Shown: positions 31,463-40,340 of the stretch, piece by piece
How positions within the stretch are numbered: position 1 is the stretch's first letter
How the letters are laid out: the number at the start of each line of letters is the position of its first letter
NCBI RefSeq assembly: GCF_000698145.1
Contig: NZ_BAXB01000002.1
Location: 248,001 to 312,000 of the forward strand
Source: Geomicrobium sp. JCM 19039
Lineage (GTDB): Bacteria > Bacillota > Bacilli > Bacillales > Marinococcaceae
DNA length: 64,000 nt
Direction of reading: 5' to 3'
Translations under genes and position numbers: made by a program
The notes under the pieces: generated by a model
Told to the model about the DNA's origin: nothing
Database searches by the model: none
The model's input: the letters and a program-made list of their open reading frames with translations, nothing else

Positions 31463-31492
31463 CAAAAGAAAAGCACCCCCTATGGAGTGCTT
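31463..31492 (-). terminator. Leftward terminator after the 56-residue gene
   Basis: AAGCACCCC (31471-31479) pairs with GGAGTGCTT (31484-31492) with one mismatch, then TTTTCTTTTG on the minus strand. It starts 6 bp after the small gene's stop. Confidence 0.65.
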
Positions 31493-31497
31493 GCCAT

Positions 31498-31668
31498 TTA
31501 TGATGATTTCTTGTGGGAAGGTACGAGTGCATATGGTTGGTGTACTGACAGACGTTCATGAAACAATCGTTTTAGTGCATCGTCATCCATATCCACCAGG
31601 AAAGGTCGAGGAATCCCGCATAAATCACTCAAAAGACGGATCATTTCTACTTTTGAAAAACGCAACAT
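31498..31668 (-). CDS. Hypothetical small protein, 56 residues
   Basis: ATG 31668 is preceded by GGGGGC and TTGGAG. The product begins MLRFSKVEMIRLLSDLCGIP and continues FLVDMDDDALKRLFHERLSV, two predicted helices joined by a short turn, with a basic tail. The helix pattern recalls small Bacillaceae regulatory or sporulation-adjacent peptides, but I cannot name the family. It has its own terminator and is divergent from kynU. Confidence 0.6.
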   Translation of the reverse strand: MLRFSKVEMIRLLSDLCGIPRPFLVDMDDDALKRLFHERLSVHQPYALVPSHKKSS

Positions 31669-31821
31669 CTCCAAGCCCCCTATCAGATATTTGCTTACAC
31701 TTATACTATACCGTTTATGGATGGAATATTCAAAAAGTTATTGTTTGGAGAGAAATATGGAAAAGATACATCGTTCATGAGAAGATAGTACAGAAATCGA
31801 TGATGAAGGAGGTTGTATGCT

Positions 31822-33097
31822 TTGCACCGTTATACAATAGAAAAGGCTAAAGAAATGGACAATCAAGAAACGGTCGCATCACTTCGTGATCAGTTTTACA
31901 CAAGCCATTCTCACATTTACTTTGACGGAAATTCCCTCGGACTCTTATCAAAATCCGCGGAACAAAAAAGTGCTTGAACTGTTAGAAAGTTGGAAACAAC
32001 ACGCCATCGATGGCTGGACGAAAGGCGATCATCCATGGTTTTACTTAAGTGAACAACTTGGAGAAAAAAGCGCCCATCTCATTGGTGCACACGTCGGTGA
32101 AGTGATTGTGACAGGATCAACGACAACGAATCTTCATCAGCTCGTTGCCACTTTTTATCAACCTGAAGGGAACAGAACGAAGATTCTTGCGGATGAATTG
32201 AATTTCCCTAGTGATATTTATGCGCTAGAAAGCCAACTCAAACAAAAAAATAAAAACCCTGACGATCACCTTGTGAAAGTTAAATCCCGTGATGGTCTGA
32301 CCTTACATACCGATGACATCATTGCTGCTATGCGTGACGACATTGCACTCATTGTTTTGCCTTCAGTGTTGTACCGAAGTGGACAAGTACTTGATATCGA
32401 TGCGATTACCCGGGCTGCAAATGATAAGAACATTCCGATTGGATTTGATCTTTGCCATTCCATCGGCAGCATTCCCCACCAACTTCATGATTGCGAAGTG
32501 GACTTTGCTTTTTGGTGCAATTACAAATATGTAAATGCCGGACCTGGAAGTACAGGTGGGCTGTTCGTTCATGAGAAACATCATGAGAAAAGCCCAGGCC
32601 TTGCCGGATGGTTCGGTTCGAATAAAGAAAAGCAATTCGACATGAATCATGAGCCTACGTTTGCCGCTGATGCTGGGGCATTTCAAATTGGCACACCGCA
32701 CATCTTGAGCACTGCGCCATTAATCGCCAGTTTAGATATGTTCGAGCAAATAGGCATTACCGCCTTACGTGAGCGTTCGTTACGGATGACGGCTTATTTT
32801 ATGGATCTGATTGATGCCCGCCTATCACCGTTTCGGTTTACTGTCAGCAATCCGCGAGGTAACAAAGAACGTGGAGGTCATGTATATTTAGAGCATCCCG
32901 AAGCGGCTAGAATCGTTAAAGCTCTTAAAAAGAACGGCATCGTGCCCGATTTACGGCCACCAAACGGGATCCGTCTCGCGCCTGTGCCCTTGTATAATAC
33001 ATATGAGGAAATCTATCAAGTGGTGGATGCACTCTATGAAATTATGTTGACGAAAGCATATGAACAGTTTAGTAAAGGGCGGGATGTCGTCTCATGA
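31822..33097 (+). CDS. kynU: Kynureninase (one frameshift)
   Basis: This PLP enzyme cleaves kynurenine to anthranilate and alanine. From TTG 31822 (GGAGG 9 bases upstream) the protein starts [15 protein letters not shown], giving the family's N-terminal pattern, then [11 protein letters not shown]. An extra A in the run 31964-31969 shifts the frame. Downstream are [27 protein letters not shown] and the PLP-lysine region [19 protein letters not shown]. Corrected length is about 425 residues. A later ATG at 31855 is the alternative start. It overlaps kynB by 4 bp. Confidence 0.9.
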
Positions 33098-33744
33098 GCG
33101 AGTGGATTGATATTACCCAACCGCTCACGGGCTCACTCGCTCATTGGCCAGGAGACATTCCATTCACGTATAAAGAAACTTACTCTCACGCCGACACCGG
33201 ATCTGTTGCCATCGGGCAAATTCAGCTGAGCCTTCATAGCGGAACTCACGCAGATGCACCGTACCATGCAGAAAAAGAAGGCCAAAGGATGGGCGATGTG
33301 CCGATTGAGCCTTTTATTGGACCCGCACAAGTCGTGGATCTATCCGCTTATCCAACCATCTCAAAAGAAGCGTTGCAACAAAGTGGACCGATTAAAGCCC
33401 GTCGCGTATTACTAAAAACAAAAATACCGAACGATGCGAACCGTTTTCCAGATTCAATTGCTGCTATAGACGAAGCGGCGGTTGACTATTTATTTGAGCA
33501 AGAAGTAAAACTCATTGGTGTGGATGTGCCGTCTGTTGATCCGCTTAATAGCAAATCGATGCTCGCGCATAAAAGATTAAACTTACGCAACATGTATATA
33601 TTGGAAAACCTTATGCTCGACCACGTTGAAACAGGGGGCTATTTTCTATCAGCATTACCGCTCGCAATTACTCACGGAGATGGTAGTCCGGTCCGAGCCG
33701 TTTTAAAAAAGCAAACGTTAGGAGGAACCTATTATGGACAATGA
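33094..33744 (+). CDS. kynB: Kynurenine formamidase
   Basis: KynB hydrolyses N-formylkynurenine to kynurenine and formate; it is a metal-dependent cyclase-like fold. The 216-residue protein has the family opening [18 protein letters not shown], the metal motif [13 protein letters not shown] (His-x-x-x-Asp-x-x-x-His), [10 protein letters not shown] and [19 protein letters not shown]. It starts at ATG 33094 inside the end of kynU and overlaps kynA by 11 bp, indicating tight translational coupling. The frame is intact. Confidence 0.93.
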   Translation: MSEWIDITQPLTGSLAHWPGDIPFTYKETYSHADTGSVAIGQIQLSLHSGTHADAPYHAEKEGQRMGDVPIEPFIGPAQVVDLSAYPTISKEALQQSGPIKARRVLLKTKIPNDANRFPDSIAAIDEAAVDYLFEQEVKLIGVDVPSVDPLNSKSMLAHKRLNLRNMYILENLMLDHVETGGYFLSALPLAITHGDGSPVRAVLKKQTLGGTYYGQ

Positions 33745-34581
33745 CGATCAATTGAAAGCGTTTAGAAATGAGAAAGACATCCATACCGATTTTAAAGACA
33801 ATATGACGTACAGTGACTACTTGACGTTAGACCAAATTCTCTCCAGTCAAAACCGATTGTCAGACCACCCAGACGAAATGCTCTTCATCATCATTCATCA
33901 AGTGAGTGAACTATGGATGAAGCTCATTATTCATGAGCTAGATCGGGCAATTCAATCAATACAATCTGGTGAACTTTCACCTGCTTTCAAAATGCTCGCG
34001 AGAGTTTCAAAAATCCAATCGCAAATCATCCAAGGTTGGGATGTGTTATCAACGTTAACTCCCGCAGATACATGGAATTTAGAGATGCTCTTGGTAAAGC
34101 ATCAGGGTTTCAATCCTATCAGTACCGAATGATTGAATTTTCCCTCGGATATAAAACCGAACATAGCTTAAAGATTTACGAGAATGAACCCGAGATTTAC
34201 GAAAAACTCAAACACCAGCTAAATAGACCGAGCTTGTATGACGTGTCGATACAAGCGCTCAGTCGCGCGGGCTTTGCTATTGACCAACATGTACTAGAGC
34301 GCGACATTACCAAGCCGTATACGACGCACGAAAGTGTGCAAAAAGCTTGGCAAGCGGTATATGAAAACGTAGATGAGCATTGGGAGCTTTATGAGCTCGC
34401 CGAAAAGCTTGTTGACCTTGAAGATTGGTTCCAGCAATGGCGCTTTCGCCACATGAAGACCGTCGAACGAATTATCGGTAATAAAAAAGGAACAGGCGGT
34501 TCATCAGGTGTAAGCTACCTTAAAAAAGTGATTGATCAGTACTTCTTCCCAGAGTTATGGGAAGTGCGAACAACGATCTAA
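33734..34581 (+). CDS. kynA: Tryptophan 2,3-dioxygenase (one frameshift)
   Basis: This heme dioxygenase opens the indole ring of tryptophan to N-formylkynurenine. It shows [20 protein letters not shown], the heme/substrate region [37 protein letters not shown], and [20 protein letters not shown] with the conserved C-terminal loop. A lost base at 34067-34071 (GATTAC read as GATAC) splits it. Corrected length is about 282 residues, normal. ATG 33734 follows TTAGGAGGA. Confidence 0.93.
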
Positions 34582-34614
34582 CCAACACCTAGACGATGAT
34601 CGGAGGACAATTCG

Positions 34615-35580
34615 ATGGATAGAGAGAATGCGATAAGGATTGGAGATTTAGAAATTATACGTGGGGAGAATGGCAGTCGCGTACCGTTCACAACCAATGT
34701 TGTTGTGGTCGGTGACGGGGAGTCTGCACTCATTGATGCGGGTGCAGGAAAAGAAGCATTCTCCTACATCCATAATCAATATGATATCAATCAAATATTC
34801 CTCACCCACTTTCATATTGATCATACGTGGGGCATCAAGCATTTCCCTACCGCACAAGTGCACGTCAACCCGCTTGACGCCAAGAAACTCAGTTCTATGG
34901 AGGAGCTTCTCAAAATAGGTGGCAATTATGCTGTTGAAGGGGAACAAAACCTCCAGGCGATGATTCAGAGCCGGGAAGGACGAGCATTTCAATCAGTCGT
35001 TGATCGCAACAAAGAGATCTACCCATTCGATGAAGAATTTGTTGTCGCTGGAAAACGAGTGCAAATGATTCATACACCTGGTCATTGTGAGAGCTTTTGC
35101 TGCCCATATTTCCCAGAGGAGAAAGTAATGATCGTCGGGGATTACGACCTCACTTCTTTTGGACCATGGTATAACAACGCTGATTCGAACATTAATCAGA
35201 TGATTGCTTCTGCGGAGAAAACGCTCGGCTATGATGTGGAGCATTACGTGACGCTCCATCACAAAGGTGTATTTTCTCAGGAAGACTATCAAGCGAAGTT
35301 AAAAGATTATATGCAAATCATTGATGAACGGGAAGGCCGCCTCATTGATCGAATCAAAGCAGGTGTCACTCCAGAGGAAATTGTCTATCAAGAAATCTTT
35401 TATCGGGAGAAAAATTTAAAACAATCCCCTCCTCTCGTTGCTTTCGAGAAAATAGGGATTGCAAAACATCTTGAAAGACTGCTAGAAAACGATGAGCGTT
35501 ACCTTGACTTTTATGATTCATTTCTTCAAGCCAACTTCAACGCCCCATCGTTCGTACACTACTATCATTCGACGGTTTGA
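34615..35580 (+). CDS. MBL-fold metallo-hydrolase
   Basis: The 321-residue protein has the metallo-beta-lactamase motif THFHIDHTWG (His-x-His-x-Asp-His), MIHTPGHCESFCCPYF with the third metal His, VMIVGDYDLTSFGPW (bridging Asp) and VTLHHKG (final His). The reaction is unknown. It starts 33 bp after kynA with GGAGGA and is co-oriented, so it probably belongs to the tryptophan-degradation transcript; whether it acts on an intermediate or detoxifies a side product is inference. Its 3' end overlaps recQ by 16 bp, convergently. Confidence 0.82.
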   Translation: MDRENAIRIGDLEIIRGENGSRVPFTTNVVVVGDGESALIDAGAGKEAFSYIHNQYDINQIFLTHFHIDHTWGIKHFPTAQVHVNPLDAKKLSSMEELLKIGGNYAVEGEQNLQAMIQSREGRAFQSVVDRNKEIYPFDEEFVVAGKRVQMIHTPGHCESFCCPYFPEEKVMIVGDYDLTSFGPWYNNADSNINQMIASAEKTLGYDVEHYVTLHHKGVFSQEDYQAKLKDYMQIIDEREGRLIDRIKAGVTPEEIVYQEIFYREKNLKQSPPLVAFEKIGIAKHLERLLENDERYLDFYDSFLQANFNAPSFVHYYHSTV

Positions 35581-37329
35581 TGCAATGCTTGTAAAAAAGC
35601 TTCGCCGTAAACATCTAATTTATGCTCTCCGATCCCTTTGATCGAGAGCATTTCTTGTTTTGTTTTTGGTTGACTGACCGCGAGATGCCGCAATGTTTGA
35701 TCAGAAAACACCATATAAGGTGCGACCGAATGTTCTTTCGCGAGCTGCGTCCGAACTTTCTTTAACTCCTGAAACACGGGATCATCCACACTAACACTCG
35801 TCGTAGCAACCGTTTCTTTCTTTAACACCCGTTCTTCTCCTTTAAGAACATCAACGGACCGTTCATTGAGTGTTAACACCGGGTACTGGCCTTCACCGAT
35901 TGTGACGTAACGATGGGCAGCAAGAAAATCGATGAACGCGGTAATCTCCCGTTGAGAGCGACCTTTCATCAGCCATATGTAGAAAGTTGATCGAGCTTAA
36001 AATCAATGATTTTTCGATTGCTTGAACCCGAAAGCACTCCGGCAATCATCGTCTTTCCAAACCGCTCCCTCGTTCTTTTCATACAGGAGAATACCATTTG
36101 CGCTTCCTTGGTCACATCGACGGTCTGACGTTGATCCGTACAATGAAGGCAACGTCCACAATTTTTTGCATCGTTATCACCAAAATACTTCAAAATAAAC
36201 TTCATCAAGCAATCTTCTGTATGACAATAATTCACCATCGACCGGAGTTTTAAAAACTCTTGCTGCTTCCGGTCTTCAGCGAGTTGGGTTTGATCGAGCA
36301 AAAAGTTCTGGATTTGAACATCTTGCGGAGAAAATAATAATATACATTCACTGTCCAGGCCATCTCTCCCCGCTCTCCCCGCTTCTTGGTAGTAAGCTTC
36401 AATCGTCCGGGGAAGCTGTGCATGAATCACATAGCGGACATTGGATTTATTGATACCCATCCCAAACGCATTCGTTGCAACCATGACGTTTACTTCATCA
36501 TAAACGAACTGCTCTTGACTCTGTTCACGCGACTCGGAATCCATGCCACCGTGATACTTGCCAGCTTGAATTCCTTTTTGTTTAAGATGGTGATGAATTC
36601 TCTCGACTTCTTTTCGCGTGCTTGCATAAATGATCCCGGATTCTCCGGAGCTCTTTCTAATGTAATTGACGATATACTTGTCATCGTCTGATCTTTAATG
36701 ACTGACAGCGTCAAATTTTCTCGAAGGAAGCCGGTGTTGACCCGTTGGTCTTCGGGGATGTGAAGTGCTTCACACACATCCCGAGCAACTTCTGGGGTCG
36801 CCGTCGCAGTAAGTGCGAGAACACTTGGACTCTTCTCTAGAGATTGAATAAAAGATGGAATCATTAAGTAACTCGGTCGAAAATCGTGGCCCCACTGGGA
36901 AAGACAGTGTGCCTCATCGATGGCGATTAATGAGATATGTAATTCGTGCAAGCTCGATGTGAAATCTGGAGATACGAGCCGCTCAGGTGCTAAGTACATT
37001 AATTTATACTCATCGTTTTTCGCAGCTTCTAATCGCCGATGGGTTTCTTTTCCTGACAGCGAACTGTTAATGTATGTAGCCGGGATCCCAATTTCTTGTA
37101 TTTCATCTACTTGGTCTTTCATTAATGAGATGAGCGGGGATACGACAATCGTCATGCCGTCAAGAAGTAGAGAAGGTAACTGATAACAGATCGACTTCCC
37201 ACCGCCTGTAGGCATAATTCCCATCACATCTTGACCGTTCATTATGGATTCTATGACTTCAAATTGTCCAGGACGAAACGAGTCATATCCATAATAGGTT
37301 TGTAGTAATTTCTTTGCTTCGTCTCTCAT
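35565..37329 (-). CDS. recQ: ATP-dependent DNA helicase RecQ (two frameshifts)
   Basis: RecQ unwinds DNA 3' to 5' in recombination and repair. Motifs in order: GYDSFRPGQ (0), [16 protein letters not shown] (I), [29 protein letters not shown] (II with the RecQ aromatic loop), ALTATATP (III), [14 protein letters not shown] (V), [10 protein letters not shown] (VI), then the four-Cys zinc site ([17 protein letters not shown]) and a C-terminal HRDC domain ([20 protein letters not shown]). One base is lost near 36684-36689 and another at 35972-35974. Corrected length is about 588 residues. ATG 37329 follows AGGAGGAG. Confidence 0.9.
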
Positions 37330-37465
37330 GACTCTCCTCCTGAAAAGCTACTACTTTAATCATAGCGAGTGACTCAAAGACTATCAACCGTTTTCTTTAA
37401 ATCTGTTTCACCTCCAACGACTAAGGGAATATGAAACTATTATTGGAAGCAAAGGGGACTTTCCT

Positions 37466-38308
37466 ATGCGGCATATGAACGTAATCATTACTGGAGCAAA
37501 TTCAGGAATTGGCAAAGCAACAGCGCAGGAAATTGGCAGAAGAGGGGCTCATGTGACGATCGCTTGTCGATCAATTACACGCGGGGAAGAGGCGAAACAG
37601 CAATTGCTCGCTGAAGTGCCTAATGGACGTTTTTCGGTCATGTACTGTGATTTAAATGACTTGGAGAGCGTACAGCAATTCGCACAAGCTTATCAGAAAA
37701 AACATACCTCACTCGACCGACTCATCAATAATGCGGGTGTGGTCACTCTCCAACGTGAAACGACCGCGCAAGGATTTGAAAAGATGCTCGGTGTGAATCA
37801 CCTCGGACATTTTTTGCTCACACAGTCGTTGTTACCAATGATGGTAGAAGCAGATTGTGCACGTGTCATTAATCTTTCCTCTGGAGCATATAAATGGGGG
37901 GCATTTGACTCACAAGACCCTCACCTTGACCATTCTTTTTCTGTTATGAAAGCTTACGGTCGCTCAAAACTCGCGAACCTTTGGTTTACGATGCGGTTAG
38001 CTGAACGATTAAAACACACCCGTGCGAACACCGTTGCGGTTCATCCTGGGGCTGTGAGCACTTCCCTCGGTGTGAATCGAGATACAGGCTTTGGAAAAGG
38101 CGTGCATCAACTGTTGAGGCCCTTCTTTTCCACGGCAGAACAAGGAGCAGAAACAAGTGTCTTCTTGGCAGATACTGACGATATTGTCAACGGAGGCTAC
38201 TATTACAAAATGAAACGCCGACCCGTGAAAAAAGCACTCGCATCTGATCAACGAGAAGCGGAGAGGTTCTGGCAATGGAGCAAACAAATGATCGAAAATT
38301 ACACGTAA
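37466..38308 (+). CDS. Short-chain dehydrogenase/reductase, retinol-dehydrogenase-like
   Basis: The 280-residue SDR has a Rossmann NAD(P) motif VIITGANSGIGKATAQEIG, CDLNDLES, the structural LINNAGV and the catalytic YGRSKLANLWF (Tyr-x-x-x-Lys) after INLSSGAYKWG (Ser). The layout resembles retinol dehydrogenase 11-14/WWOX-like SDRs. The substrate is unknown. ATG 37466 follows AAAGGGGAC at good spacing. It is a single gene between recQ (divergent) and a terminator. Confidence 0.85.
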   Translation: MRHMNVIITGANSGIGKATAQEIGRRGAHVTIACRSITRGEEAKQQLLAEVPNGRFSVMYCDLNDLESVQQFAQAYQKKHTSLDRLINNAGVVTLQRETTAQGFEKMLGVNHLGHFLLTQSLLPMMVEADCARVINLSSGAYKWGAFDSQDPHLDHSFSVMKAYGRSKLANLWFTMRLAERLKHTRANTVAVHPGAVSTSLGVNRDTGFGKGVHQLLRPFFSTAEQGAETSVFLADTDDIVNGGYYYKMKRRPVKKALASDQREAERFWQWSKQMIENYT

Positions 38309-38350
38309 CCCGAAAAGCAGCAGGACGGTTCATGTATAAGATAAATTCGG

Positions 38351-38395
38351 TCAACACCTCAACATACAATTGTTGCATGTTGAGGTGTTGATTTT
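38351..38395 (+). terminator. Terminator after the SDR gene
   Basis: A 15-bp perfect stem, TCAACACCTCAACAT with ATGTTGAGGTGTTGA, has an 11-base loop and is followed by TTTTATT on the plus strand. Confidence 0.85.
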
Positions 38396-38419
38396 ATTGT
38401 GGCTATTTGTTAGCGGTCA

Positions 38420-38551
38420 CTACTTATCTCGCTTTCGGTCTCTTCTTTTCTTTTTCCCTCGATGCCATTGGGAAAGGTGGTAATACCGGTTTTGTCGCTC
38501 ACGTTCGTTGCGATAATATGCTTTCGTAAACTCATCATGCCACATTCGCAT
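38420..38551 (-). CDS. Small very basic protein, 43 residues
   Basis: ATG 38551 is preceded by GGGAGGTG. The product starts MRMWHDEFTKAYYRNERERQ and ends in a Lys/Arg cluster (GKKKRRDRKRDK); about two in five residues are basic and it is rich in Tyr and Trp. It could bind nucleic acid or ribosomes, but this is inference from charge only. It lies 8 bp downstream of the repeat-protein gene on the same strand, so it may be the third gene of the ECF sigma operon. Confidence 0.5.
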   Translation of the reverse strand: MRMWHDEFTKAYYRNERERQNRYYHLSQWHRGKKKRRDRKRDK

Positions 38552-38559
38552 ACACCTCC

Positions 38560-39747
38560 CTATATTCTGAGCACTCCGATGTTTCCCGTCCCTTCGTCAT
38601 TCTTCTCTGTACGAATGCTACCGTGATCAACATCTAACTTTTGCTTTACGACCAACTTCATTCCAGAATTTACATACATTTTCCCGAACAAATATATCGG
38701 ACCTAACGTCTTCACCGTTTCTTTTTGCACATCTTCAGCTAGTGTGAGTGATCCGTTGATAATGATTGATGTACCTTCATCAACACCTTGAATCGCTTTA
38801 TCATCCCATTCTTCCTTACCATCAACGACGATGAAGTCGTTGTCGATCGCTAAGATCTCTGTTTCTAAATCATCTGCAAGTTCATACAATACATCCTCAA
38901 TTTCACTCGAACCAACAATGTATGATGAAGATTTAATATTTGTGATCGTTGTCACCAATCGTTCTCGGGCAACATCTTTTCCAAAAAATATCGGCTTCTC
39001 TGTAAACAGCTTTTTATGTTTCCAAAAGGAAAGTTGTTGATCTCGCAATTTAAGGGTTTTGGGGACCACATAATAGTCATCTGGAATGAGCTCTAGTACG
39101 GTACTTTTTGATGTTAACAACGTTGTTACTATAGGTTCCAATCGGCTGCGTAATTCGATGACACCTTTAACGGACAATGAAGACATTCGCTGTAAAGACG
39201 CTTCATCCACATCATCTTCAATGTATAACACCCCTTTCACTTCCATGTGAATTTCTTGATCCAAGTTTTCCAGATACGATTTACTTAAACGGAATGTGCC
39301 TTTTTTTGTAATTGTCTTGATGTCTTCGTCATTATAGCCATGAATGTTACCACCTCGGTCGGTCATGCGTGTTTGAATCGAACCTCTAAGCTCTTCCGGG
39401 ATATTGACCTGACCATAATACTGAATGTCGGCAATGCATTGTTGTATCATTTCTTTTGTGACGTCTCGATCAAAGGTTACAACACTTGTCGTAGTCGCTT
39501 TAAGCGGATGTTCAAGCCCTTCTAAATAAGCCCGAGTAATTTGGAGGTCTTCCAAAAAGAGCTCATATCCCTCCTCAACCTCAACGACGACACCGATGTT
39601 GCCAATTGAGATTTGGTGCAACAGATGGCTTCCTCCCTGTCGTGTAAGAACGACACCGACATTGCCAATCTTTGAGATTCCTTTAATTGCTTCTTCTTTC
39701 GTTTCTCGTAAATCGAGTACACCTACGTTTCCAAACTTACCGCTCAT
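38560..39747 (-). CDS. Unrecognised protein with internal beta-rich repeats, paired with an ECF sigma gene
   Basis: About 395 residues, no signal peptide, no membrane helix. Counting from the first in-frame Met at 39753, GNVGV/GNIGV recurs at residues 8, 30, 51 and 390, so the motif brackets the protein. Between them are three similar modules of about 40 residues (near 91-130, 173-213 and 332-373) with a strand, an acidic turn (DRDVTKE, DDVDEAS, AEDVQKE), a short helix, then a Gly-led strand. This suggests a stacked beta fold like bactofilins or adhesin-like solenoids, but I do not recognise the family. ATG 39747 fits AGGAGG best. It begins 11 bp after the sigma stop and takes the place usually held by an anti-sigma gene. 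Confidence 0.7.
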   Translation of the reverse strand: MSGKFGNVGVLDLRETKEEAIKGISKIGNVGVVLTRQGGSHLLHQISIGNIGVVVEVEEGYELFLEDLQITRAYLEGLEHPLKATTTSVVTFDRDVTKEMIQQCIADIQYYGQVNIPEELRGSIQTRMTDRGGNIHGYNDEDIKTITKKGTFRLSKSYLENLDQEIHMEVKGVLYIEDDVDEASLQRMSSLSVKGVIELRSRLEPIVTTLLTSKSTVLELIPDDYYVVPKTLKLRDQQLSFWKHKKLFTEKPIFFGKDVARERLVTTITNIKSSSYIVGSSEIEDVLYELADDLETEILAIDNDFIVVDGKEEWDDKAIQGVDEGTSIIINGSLTLAEDVQKETVKTLGPIYLFGKMYVNSGMKLVVKQKLDVDHGSIRTEKNDEGTGNIGVLRI

Positions 39748-39758
39748 CATCATTCCTC

Positions 39759-40211
39759 CTAATATTTTTGCAATTGTTTCAATGCCGTTTTCATCTTTGA
39801 TCGGACCGTCGATGGCGGCATATTGTGTTGTCTACCAATTTCAGCACTGGACAATCCGAGCCAATATTTCTGAAATAATATCGTTCTTTCTTCTTCGGGA
39901 AGTGTTGAAAGGATCTCCATCACTTCAATTTTTTCATAGTCACTAAATGGAGATTCAATACGATCATGAATCGTATAATCAAATACATCTTCACGTTGAC
40001 TTTTTCGTCGTTCATCAATTAAAAGTCGCTTCATCGTTTTGAAAAACCACGCACGTTGTTGGTGAACTTCTAAGTCAAAGACGTGGGGGTGTTTCATCGC
40101 TCTCGTCCAAGCATCGTGGATGAGATCCCCTGCTTCATGTTCATGTCTTGCGATGCTATTGGCAAATCGCCAAAGGTCGGGGAACAACTGTTCATAATGA
40201 TGATCTAACAT
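39759..40211 (-). CDS. ECF-type RNA polymerase sigma factor
   Basis: The 150-residue sigma-70-family protein has a region 2 (YEQLFPDLWRFANSIARHEHEAGDLIHDAWTRAM, with AWFFKTMKRLLIDERRK) and a region 4 helix-turn-helix (LPEEERTILFQKYWLGLSSAEIGRQHNMPPSTVRSKMKTALKQL). It lacks regions 1 and 3, as expected for ECF factors. No membrane anti-sigma gene is adjacent. ATG 40211 follows AAAGGG. It probably directs the downstream repeat-protein gene or is co-regulated with it. Confidence 0.85.
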   Translation of the reverse strand: MLDHHYEQLFPDLWRFANSIARHEHEAGDLIHDAWTRAMKHPHVFDLEVHQQRAWFFKTMKRLLIDERRKSQREDVFDYTIHDRIESPFSDYEKIEVMEILSTLPEEERTILFQKYWLGLSSAEIGRQHNMPPSTVRSKMKTALKQLQKY

Positions 40212-40312
40212 TCGGTTGGCCCTTTCTATTTTGTCGGTTCATATAGGTAACGGGTGAGAAAGCAAAACTGACGAAACTTTTTTTATTTTTTCATAACAAC
40301 ATGTGACGGAAG

Positions 40313-40340
40313 AAAAGCTAGCCGACATTCGGCTAGCTTT
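40313..40340 (-). terminator. Terminator of the protease-addBA-sbcDC operon, overlapping the sbcC stop
   Basis: AAAGCTAGCCG pairs with CGGCTAGCTTT around a 5-base loop, followed on the minus strand by TTTTCTTCC. The sbcC stop codon TAG (40333-40335) lies inside the upstream arm. Confidence 0.8.

Noticed and set aside
31774..31794. Six-residue frame MEKIHRS with GGAGAG upstream of kynU, a possible leader peptide
   Set aside because: It has no tryptophan codons and no terminator hairpin follows before kynU, so attenuation is not supported.
31452..31850. 132-codon rightward frame before kynU
   Set aside because: It overlaps the 56-residue gene and terminator on the other strand and runs out of frame into the kynU start; no ribosome site.
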